A stretch of 16,664 nt of DNA, from contig JAJYVY010000014.1 of assembly GCA_021791775.1 (NCBI GenBank), positions 1-16,664 of the forward strand, given 5' to 3'. Within the stretch, counting starts at the first letter, position 1, and each line of letters opens with the position of its first letter. Below are positions 6,751-12,061 of the stretch, piece by piece. The notes under the pieces were generated by a model that was not told the DNA's origin, made no database searches, and worked only from the letters and a program-made list of their open reading frames with translations. Origin of the DNA: Microcaldota archaeon. GTDB taxonomy: Archaea; Micrarchaeota; Micrarchaeia; Micrarchaeales; Micrarchaeaceae. The translations under genes and the position numbers were made by a program.

Positions 6751-7742
6751 CTGCCCCCGCGCATCATCATCGACCCTCTGCCTCCAGTAAATGCTCCTGA
6801 TTCGTCCCTTACCTCAGAACCAGTGAGCTTTAGGAATACATCGTCTATCGTAGGTTCGTGCATGCTTATGTTTTGGATTGTAATCTTTTTGGCCGAAATC
6901 TCCTTTATCAGCATCTCTATCTTCTTCGTTGCGGAGCTCCCTCCAGCTGCCGTTACCTTGTTGCTTAAGATAGCGGGATCAAGGCCTATGCTCTTGAATG
7001 CGGCGGCGACTTTCTGGAGATTGTCCTTGTCTGCCGATACCTCTATTATATTGCTCATGCCGATTTTTTGCCTGAGCTCGCTCGGGGTTCCCAGCGCAAT
7101 GAGTTTTCCGTGATCGATTATCCCTATTCTGTTGCAGAGCTGATCTGCTTCTTCAAGATACTGGGTCGTCATCAGTATAGTCACGTTCTGCTTCTTGTTT
7201 ATCTCCCTCAAAAGGTTCCAGATCTGTGTCCTGTTCTGGACATCCAACCCCGTGGTGGGCTCGTCAAGGAGGAGCAGTTTCGGCGAGTGCATCAGCGCTT
7301 TTGAGACTTCCAGCCTGCGCTTCATCCCGCCAGAGAATGTTCCCGCATACGCATTCCTGAAATTTGTTAGCGCTGCGAGTTCCAGTGCAAAGTCTATGTC
7401 TTTCTGCAGCTCTTGAGGCGGAATGTGGTAAAGCCTGCCGAATATCATAAGGTTCTGCTCTGCTGTAAGCTCGGCTTCTACAACGGTTTCCTGCGTTACT
7501 ATGCCAATGTCCTCTCTAGCGGCGTGCGGATTCTTGTGCATGTCTATGCCATTGACTATGACCTTTCCGGAGGTCGGGGGCAGTAGCCCCAGAAGCATGT
7601 TCAGAGTGGTGCTCTTTCCGGCCCCGTTCGGCCCCAGCAGCCCGAATATCTCCCCCTCCTTTATGGTGAGATCGATGCCATTCACAGCCACAAGGTCACC
7701 GAACTTCTTGACAAGCTTGTCTATTTTTATTATGTCGCCCAT
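6747..7742 (-). CDS. ABC transporter ATP-binding protein, DrrA type
   Basis: A 331-residue ATPase powering the permease encoded directly downstream. Walker A is GPNGAGKST (37-45), the Q-loop Gln is in IVTQE (84), the signature is FSGGM (136-140), and Walker B with its catalytic Glu is LLLLDEPTTGLD (156-167). The switch position reads TTQYLEEAD with Gln194 instead of His, which is normal for the DrrA (daunorubicin-resistance) subfamily. The C-terminal extension ends in PTIDDVFLKLTG (297-308), the DrrA-type tail motif. The very end (GGRGSMMMRGGR) is Gly/Arg/Met-rich and not conserved in the family. ATG 7742 is preferred over TTG 7745 because AGGTGA (complement of 7747-7752) is well spaced; that site overlaps the stop codon of the PadR-like gene, so the two are probably translated together. 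Substrates of this subfamily are drugs, lipids or glycolipids; which applies here is unknown. Confidence 0.95.
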   Translation of the reverse strand: MGDIIKIDKLVKKFGDLVAVNGIDLTIKEGEIFGLLGPNGAGKSTTLNMLLGLLPPTSGKVIVNGIDMHKNPHAAREDIGIVTQETVVEAELTAEQNLMIFGRLYHIPPQELQKDIDFALELAALTNFRNAYAGTFSGGMKRRLEVSKALMHSPKLLLLDEPTTGLDVQNRTQIWNLLREINKKQNVTILMTTQYLEEADQLCNRIGIIDHGKLIALGTPSELRQKIGMSNIIEVSADKDNLQKVAAAFKSIGLDPAILSNKVTAAGGSSATKKIEMLIKEISAKKITIQNISMHEPTIDDVFLKLTGSEVRDESGAFTGGRGSMMMRGGR

Positions 7743-7746
7743 CAAC

Positions 7747-7752
7747 TCACCT
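7747..7752 (-). promoter_or_regulatory. Ribosome binding site of the ABC ATPase overlapping the padR-like stop
   Basis: On the minus strand the bases AGGTGA contain the TGA stop of the PadR-like gene and form a strong archaeal Shine-Dalgarno element four bases before ATG 7742. The arrangement decides the ATPase start and implies translational coupling of regulator and transporter. Confidence 0.75.
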
Positions 7753-8109
7753 AAAAAGCCTTGATGCCTCTTTAATCGTGCTAACCATCATCTTGCCTAC
7801 CGATTTAAGCGTGCGATCGCCCAGTTTGGTTAACACATAATAGTTTTTCACCTTCCCGCTCACCACTCTATGCTGAAGCTTTATGTAGCCTGCCTTCGTA
7901 AGGACGTTCAGGGCATTGTAGGTATCGTTCTTTAGAGTTGGGCCGTAGAAATCCGCAAAGCCCGCCTTATGGAACTCTTTTATAATGGCGTATGAGTAGG
8001 TTCTGCCGATTTTTAACCTGCCAAGTATCCTCAACTTTATGATTACCCGCTTCGCCTCCATGGGCATAAGTTGCGCTGCGAAATGGTCAGATTTATCTTT
8101 CATCCACAT
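7747..8109 (-). CDS. PadR-like winged-helix transcriptional regulator
   Basis: A 120-residue protein with a PadR-type winged helix: helices around MEAKRVIIKLRILGRL and TYSYAIIKEF, a recognition-helix region TLKNDTYNALNVLTKAGYIK, and a wing with GKVKNYYVLTKLGDRTL. A C-terminal helix (KSVGKMMVSTIKEASRLF) probably serves dimerisation. PadR proteins are commonly autoregulatory repressors of adjacent ABC exporters, and this gene heads exactly such a set: the ATPase starts 4 bases after its stop. The start is ATG 8109; a second in-frame ATG at 8103 is almost as likely. Neither has a Shine-Dalgarno site, so a leaderless transcript is plausible, with the TATA-like TTTAAATT in the palindrome about 26 bases upstream. 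The ligand that would relieve repression is unknown. Confidence 0.87.
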   Translation of the reverse strand: MWMKDKSDHFAAQLMPMEAKRVIIKLRILGRLKIGRTYSYAIIKEFHKAGFADFYGPTLKNDTYNALNVLTKAGYIKLQHRVVSGKVKNYYVLTKLGDRTLKSVGKMMVSTIKEASRLFR

Positions 8110-8110
8110 C

Positions 8111-8144
8111 AGTTTAAATTTAATATAGTTTAAATTTAAACTAT
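8111..8144 (-). promoter_or_regulatory. Probable PadR operator overlapping the cassette promoter
   Basis: A perfect 20-bp palindrome, ATAGTTTAAATTTAAACTAT, lies at 8125-8144. Its 13-bp core AGTTTAAATTTAA (8127-8139) is repeated at 8111-8123, 16 bp away. The pair ends one base before the PadR-like start codon at 8109. The centre is about 26 bp from that start, the right distance for a TATA box of a leaderless transcript, so a bound dimer would block TBP. A second TATA-like run (GGTATATATATCT on the minus strand, complement of 8156-8168) lies just upstream; if that is the real promoter, the operator covers the start of transcription instead. Symmetry and repeat are read directly; operator function is inferred. 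Confidence 0.7.
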
Positions 8145-8201
8145 TTATTTACGGCAAGATATATATACCCTGCGCGCGGTTCGACACCACGGAGTACAAA
8201 A

Positions 8202-9626
8202 CTAGGCGCCGCCCTCCGCAGTGTACAGAACTAGGTCTGGGTATTTTCTGGAGAGCTGGCTTGCTTTTATGCCGTACATCTCCTTAATGCCCCTTTCGTG
8301 GGCCAGGTCAACAAGCCTCTGAGTTATTATGCCATCAAAAACGACTGTGTTTACCCCCTGGGCATTTTGTACTGTCTGGATAAGCTCTCTTATGGGTATT
8401 TCCTGAATCAGGGATCCATCTGCTGAATAGAGCCTGCTCCTCAGCGTGTTGTGCAGTTCCGACAGTGAGTCTATGTATGCTTTGTGTGGCTGGAGGTGTG
8501 GCGCTGGCTCCCCTTCAATATTCGGAATGTCTATAGATGTGCTTTCCTCAGACCCGTTTATATCCTTTATGCCGAGCTCAGGGTGTGTCTCCATCTCGCT
8601 CCGGCCTTCCGATGCAGCTGGCTCTGCGGCATTATGCTGCCTGCTTTGAAGGTTGGTTGTTATCTCTGATGGGCTTAGAATCTCCCTGCGCTGCGGCTGG
8701 CGTTCCGGCAGCCTGTCATTGGTCTGCGGTCTTTGGTGGAAACCTCTTCCGCGGAAATGATCATTCCTCTCCTGCCTTTCCTGCCTCTGTTTGCTCTGCT
8801 CCAGTATCTGCTCTATCGGTATTCGCGCCCTTAGCGCCTTTATTATCTCTTTCCTGGTGAGCTCTTCGACCTCCTTGCCGTCTGGAGCCTTTGCGACGAA
8901 GTCGATGTCAGCCATGTTGGTTATGTTCTTTATTATCATTTCTCCTCCCCTGTCGCCGTCCACGAACAGCGTGGCCTCTTTTGCTGTGCATAGGCTGAGT
9001 ATTGTCTTTGGTATGGTGCCCGCTGCGCCGCCTACGGCTATGCAGTTGGCTATGTCATTCCTTAGGAGGTTTATCACGTCCGCCCTACCTTCCACGAGTA
9101 CGATTTCGTCGTTCTTGTCTATGTCAGGGCCTGCCGGCAGGCTTTCCGGCCCGTAGGTACTTACGGTGCTCGATTTTACGTCGGCTTCCACAACCTCGCT
9201 TATCTCCCTGCTGTCCGGTATTTCAGTTGTAAGAAGGGTCTTGACCAGTTCCTTCGCCCTGTTTATTATCTTCCTTCTTTTCTCGCTTCTGGTGTCCTCT
9301 ATCTTGAGAACGCTGACATTTGTCTCGAACGGACCAACCCTGTCTACCGATTCTATCGCAGCTGCCAGTATGCAGGTTTCAACTCTAGGCAGCGAGGACG
9401 GCAGGAAGATCTTGCCAAAGGTCCTGTTCCCTGAACCTGAGCTTTCTATCTCTATCCTTCCTATCTTGCCATTCTTCTGCAGTTCCCTAAGATCAAGGTC
9501 ACCGCCAAGCAGCCCTTCCGTCTGCCCGAATATTGCGCCGATTATATCTGGTTTTTCTACAGATCCGGATATCTCGAAACGCGCCTCTACCATGTATTTT
9601 ACTATGTCTATGTAAGATTTTGCCAT
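8202..9626 (-). CDS. dnaG: Archaeal DnaG (TOPRIM-domain primase-like protein)
   Basis: A 474-residue archaeal DnaG, a TOPRIM protein that can make short primers and is also known in archaea as a stable component of the RNA exosome. The N-terminal domain (MAKSYIDIVKYMVEARFEISG, GAIFGQTEGLLG) is characteristic. The TOPRIM core has VLVEGRAD with Glu179 and FVDGDRGG with Asp223 and Asp225, then FVAKAPDGKEVEEL. Residues about 277-385 are a low-complexity linker, first Arg/Gln-rich with an RGRG element, then Glu/Ser-rich. The conserved C-terminal domain follows, with SLSELHNTLRSRLY and NTVVFDGIITQRLVDLAHER. The start is ATG 9626, behind a GGGTGC site; a TTG four codons earlier (9638) lies inside that site and is not chosen. 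A TATA box at 9674-9681 suggests its own transcript, and 92 bases separate it from the PadR-like gene. Confidence 0.95.
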   Translation of the reverse strand: MAKSYIDIVKYMVEARFEISGSVEKPDIIGAIFGQTEGLLGGDLDLRELQKNGKIGRIEIESSGSGNRTFGKIFLPSSLPRVETCILAAAIESVDRVGPFETNVSVLKIEDTRSEKRRKIINRAKELVKTLLTTEIPDSREISEVVEADVKSSTVSTYGPESLPAGPDIDKNDEIVLVEGRADVINLLRNDIANCIAVGGAAGTIPKTILSLCTAKEATLFVDGDRGGEMIIKNITNMADIDFVAKAPDGKEVEELTRKEIIKALRARIPIEQILEQSKQRQERQERNDHFRGRGFHQRPQTNDRLPERQPQRREILSPSEITTNLQSRQHNAAEPAASEGRSEMETHPELGIKDINGSEESTSIDIPNIEGEPAPHLQPHKAYIDSLSELHNTLRSRLYSADGSLIQEIPIRELIQTVQNAQGVNTVVFDGIITQRLVDLAHERGIKEMYGIKASQLSRKYPDLVLYTAEGGA

Positions 9627-9673
9627 TCCAGCACCCAATTTTTGGTCTGAAAGTCAGAGGAATAGCAGGTTGG

Positions 9674-9681
9674 TATATAAA
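9674..9681 (-). promoter_or_regulatory. Likely TATA box of dnaG
   Basis: TTTATATA on the minus strand is a near-ideal archaeal TATA element. Initiation about 25 bases downstream would fall near 9650, giving a leader of about 25 bases that includes the GGGTGC ribosome binding site before ATG 9626. The rest of the gene-free stretch to 9919 shows no RNA gene or conserved-looking ORF. Confidence 0.6.
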
Positions 9682-9919
9682 CTAATTACACTGTCTACTA
9701 GGCATTGCTCCTTCCCATCGTAGAAGTAAATACGATTCAACATCAAATACCCGCCTTTCTCTTCCTTTCGCTGCATATAATTATTTGTAAGAGTTTAATA
9801 AATGTTGCGTTTTGAAAGCCACCATGACGTTAATTCGATATTTTGTTACGCGTTTGAGATCTGAGTTTGATTCTCTGCAGGCCATCCGTAGTCATCCTTC
9901 CTGCCCCTCTCCACCTGAT

Positions 9920-10441
9920 TTACCCCCTTTCAGGAGACTCTACGACCCTGAGGCGTTCTGTCTCCTCTCCAAGTTTCCATTTTTTGATTGCGGCGAGGAG
10001 ATCCGGGCCTTTCTGGTCTGTTCTCAGGAATTTGGCGAGCTCATCAGTGTCCAACCTCACAATTACAAACTTCAAGAAGTCTATGCCAAGCTCCTGCAGC
10101 AGAAAAACAACTGCCGGCATGTCCTCCTGCGATATATCTATGCCTGGCTGCATCTGCAAGTTGAATTTCCTTCCCTCGATTGTATAATCGAGGCGCGCCA
10201 CACCGTCTCTTTCGCTGAACGCCCCCCCTATTCTCTCCAGGATCATCCTGTTATCTGGGGATTTGAGGAAACTGAGTATCTGTTCTGTGTTAACGATCCT
10301 TGCTGCCTGTGCCGCGGAAGCCTGATTTGTAAGTGATCTGCGCGTATTCAGATAGCCTTCGAACTCGTAGCGCACCCATCGCACATCGTTTTTTAGAGCA
10401 TCTTCCGTTGAGGCGTCCGGCCTTCTCCTCCGTCTTTGCAC
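9920..10441 (-). CDS. Conserved-looking hypothetical protein, 173 residues
   Basis: I do not recognise a family. The product is soluble, has no signal peptide, and begins with a basic run (MQRRRRRPD). A helical part follows (EDALKNDVRWVRYEFEGYLN, then an Ala-rich helix around QASAAQAARIVN), then a mixed domain with FLKSPDNRMILERIGGAF, strands RLDYTIEGRKFNLQM, and a helix AVVFLLQELGIDFLKFVIV; the C-terminus is charged. Composition (Glu, Lys, Arg, Ile) is typical of a real archaeal protein, unlike the Ser/Pro/Leu/Cys-rich frame on the other strand. The GTG start at 10441 is supported by AAGGTG at 10447-10452 and by a TATA box just after the ureohydrolase stop. It lies between a ureohydrolase gene and dnaG without tight coupling to either, so context gives no function. 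Confidence 0.78.
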   Translation of the reverse strand: MQRRRRRPDASTEDALKNDVRWVRYEFEGYLNTRRSLTNQASAAQAARIVNTEQILSFLKSPDNRMILERIGGAFSERDGVARLDYTIEGRKFNLQMQPGIDISQEDMPAVVFLLQELGIDFLKFVIVRLDTDELAKFLRTDQKGPDLLAAIKKWKLGEETERLRVVESPERG

Positions 10442-10473
10442 AAAAACACCTTCTTTGTACCAATCAGAATTCT

Positions 10474-10485
10474 AGATATATAAAA
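10474..10485 (-). promoter_or_regulatory. Likely TATA box of the 173-residue gene
   Basis: On the minus strand TTTTATATATCT begins immediately after the TAG stop of the ureohydrolase gene. Initiation about 26 bases downstream would fall near 10454, just before the AAGGTG site and GTG start at 10441. Although the two genes are only 44 bases apart, the downstream one therefore probably has its own promoter. Confidence 0.55.
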
Positions 10486-11358
10486 CTACCTTAGGAAAGC
10501 GTACCCTATGGTGAAGTAGATAAGCTTTGCGGCGAGGACATCAGGTGCGTGAATGCCAGGTATCGGTTTCAGCTCATTGAAGTCTGCTCCCACGAGCTCC
10601 TTTTCCCTCAATACGAGCTTTAATATCTCCTTAAGCTCTTCAAATCTCATGCCACCGGGCTCTGGGGTGCCAGTGCTCGGCATTTCAGATGGGTCAAGCA
10701 CGTCCAGGTCCACTGTCACATATATCTTCTTTTTCGTGTTTTTTATTATCCTTCTAGCTACTTCTTCAGGTTTCATGGAACGCATATCCTTCATGTAGAG
10801 TATCTGGCCAGAATACTTCTTGGCGCTCTTCTCGTCTATGCTGCGCACCCCTACGCTGTAGCAGCTCCTGCACATCTCTCTTATTCTCGCCATCACACAC
10901 GCATGGCAGTATTTTGTCCCGAAAAGCTCGTCTCGCGAGTCTGCATGCGCATCAAAATGCAGCACGCTGAAATCCTTTACATACTCGCGCACCGCGCTGA
11001 CAGCCCCGACCGCGATCGTGTGCTCCCCCCCTATAAGTATGGGTGTCTTTTTGTCTTCGAGTATCAGTGAGACCTCTTTTGCGATTCTGTCCACCATCTT
11101 CTTCGGCGAATCGAAATGCGGCTGCATTTCCTCCGTCGTATAAATCCCAACCTCCGTCGCGTCTCTGCCGAACTCTTCGTTGTAGAGCTCCATCGGCCTG
11201 CTCGCCTCTATTATGGCGCGGGGCCCCTCTCTCGACCCTACCTTATATGTGGAGGTAGAATCATACGGTATCGGGACAACTACCACCTTCGCAGATTTGT
11301 AATCCTGCTCTTCCAGTCCGAAAAGGTTGTACGGCGGCAGCGTGTTGAGGATGGTCAT
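10486..11358 (-). CDS. speB: Ureohydrolase, agmatinase-type (polyamine synthesis)
   Basis: A 290-residue member of the arginase/agmatinase family, which splits urea from a guanidino substrate with two Mn ions. All expected metal ligands are visible: His113 in GGEHT, Asp136, His138 and Asp140 in FDAHAD, and Asp217 and Asp219 in DLDVLDPS. STGTPEPGG (228-236) and the late Glu262 in FNEL complete the pocket. Agmatinase or aminopropylagmatine ureohydrolase is favoured over arginase by overall archaeal style, but substrate cannot be fixed from sequence. Unusual are two CXXC pairs, Cys151/Cys154 and Cys163/Cys166, around the conserved His152; agmatinases usually have Ser or other residues there. The start is ATG 11358. 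Its promoter (TATA on the minus strand at 11390-11398) is divergent from that of the GNAT gene. The pathway would feed putrescine or spermidine synthesis. Confidence 0.92.
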   Translation of the reverse strand: MTILNTLPPYNLFGLEEQDYKSAKVVVVPIPYDSTSTYKVGSREGPRAIIEASRPMELYNEEFGRDATEVGIYTTEEMQPHFDSPKKMVDRIAKEVSLILEDKKTPILIGGEHTIAVGAVSAVREYVKDFSVLHFDAHADSRDELFGTKYCHACVMARIREMCRSCYSVGVRSIDEKSAKKYSGQILYMKDMRSMKPEEVARRIIKNTKKKIYVTVDLDVLDPSEMPSTGTPEPGGMRFEELKEILKLVLREKELVGADFNELKPIPGIHAPDVLAAKLIYFTIGYAFLR

Positions 11359-11389
11359 GCGTGCTCACTCACTACTCTCTCTTGTCAAA

Positions 11390-11398
11390 TTATATATT
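11390..11398 (-). promoter_or_regulatory. Likely TATA box of the ureohydrolase gene
   Basis: ATATATAA on the minus strand lies about 35 bases before ATG 11358, giving a leader of only a few bases. It is about 40 bp from the opposite-strand TATA box of the GNAT operon, so the two divergent promoters nearly overlap and could be co-regulated. Confidence 0.55.
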
Positions 11399-11430
11399 AG
11401 TTTGGCTGCCCATCGATACTGAACGCAAGA

Positions 11431-11436
11431 TATAAA
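11431..11436 (+). promoter_or_regulatory. Likely TATA box of the GNAT-aminopeptidase-glycosyltransferase operon
   Basis: TATAAA, flanked by GA upstream and CATA downstream, predicts initiation near 11460 and a leader of about 36 bases before ATG 11497. No convincing ribosome binding site precedes that ATG; GAGAGA at 11485-11490 is the closest purine run. Confidence 0.5.
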
Positions 11437-11496
11437 CATATTGTGGTTCAATAATAACCTGCCGCATTCAGTAAAAGCTCAGGCGAGAGAATACCA

Positions 11497-12048
11497 ATGA
11501 ATAAGCCTTCTTTAAGTGTCTATTTAAGCAGCATCTCAGAATGGGACGCGGAAGAGATTGCAGAGAATGCCAATGATTCCGAGATCGCGCTAAATGTTGC
11601 TGCGAAAGCCGAATTTCCATACCCATATATGCATGAGGACGCGGTCAGGTTCATAGAAAAGGCAAAGACGGGCTATGATAACAACCAGGAGTACCATTTC
11701 GGCATACACCTGAGGGAAAACGACGAGCTTGTTGGCGCAGTAGGAATATTCAATATTGACAAGGAAAGCCGGACATGTGAAATAGGCTATTGGATTGGCA
11801 AAAACTACTGGGGGAAAGGGTATACAAAAGAGGCCGTATCTGCGCTCGTGGAATTCGCTTTCAAAAAGGTAGGAGTGGACAAGATATATGCAAATGTCTT
11901 TTCATTCAATTTAAGGTCAATCAATCTGCTTCTGGGGCTAGGCTTCCGCCAGAACCCAATGTACAAGAGGGTAATAAACCATTACATGGGTTATGCGGAG
12001 GAGGTCAGGTACGAATTGTCGTTTGACGGGAGCCAGCACGCAAATTAG
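11497..12048 (+). CDS. GNAT-family N-acetyltransferase, RimJ/RimL-like
   Basis: A 183-residue acetyltransferase using acetyl-CoA. The central strands HFGIHLRENDELVGAVGIFNI and CEIGYWIGKNYWGKGYTKEA carry the pyrophosphate-binding turn WGKGYTKEA (105-113; family form Q/R-x-x-G-x-G/A). Helix ALVEFAFKKVGVDKIYANVF and the Asn138 segment NLRSINLLLGLGF follow in the expected order. The C-terminal YAEEVRYELS matches the last strand of RimJ/RimL-type enzymes. These acetylate protein N-termini, amino acids or small amines; the substrate here is unknown. It is the first gene of a plus-strand operon, 13 bases before the M1 aminopeptidase. Pairing an N-terminal-type acetyltransferase with an aminopeptidase is suggestive but not proof of a shared peptide substrate. 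Confidence 0.9.
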   Translation: MNKPSLSVYLSSISEWDAEEIAENANDSEIALNVAAKAEFPYPYMHEDAVRFIEKAKTGYDNNQEYHFGIHLRENDELVGAVGIFNIDKESRTCEIGYWIGKNYWGKGYTKEAVSALVEFAFKKVGVDKIYANVFSFNLRSINLLLGLGFRQNPMYKRVINHYMGYAEEVRYELSFDGSQHAN

Positions 12049-12051
12049 CTT

Positions 12052-12057
12052 GGTGGT
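12052..12057 (+). promoter_or_regulatory. Ribosome binding site fixing the aminopeptidase start
   Basis: GGTGGT lies four bases before ATG 12062 and after the TAG (12046-12048) of the GNAT gene. It favours the 837-residue aminopeptidase over the longer open frame from 11993, which would run inside the acetyltransferase gene. Confidence 0.65.
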
Positions 12058-12061
12058 ATGT

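Noticed and set aside
7155..7175. Gln instead of His at the switch position of the ABC ATPase as a sign of inactivity
   Set aside because: Gln is the normal residue here in DrrA-type ATPases, and the remaining motifs are intact.
9684..9919. Possible RNA gene in the longest gene-free stretch
   Set aside because: No cloverleaf with a GTTCRA-type T-loop, no clear C/D box pair and no long hairpin could be found on either strand; only very short open frames exist.
9812..10336. Plus-strand open frame opposite the 173-residue gene
   Set aside because: Its translation is rich in Ser, Pro, Leu and Cys and has no motif or ribosome binding site; the minus-strand frame has archaeal composition, a promoter and a ribosome binding site.
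11993..12061. Extended start of the aminopeptidase inside the acetyltransferase gene
   Set aside because: The extra 23 residues do not resemble an M1 N-terminus, while GGTGGT directly precedes ATG 12062.
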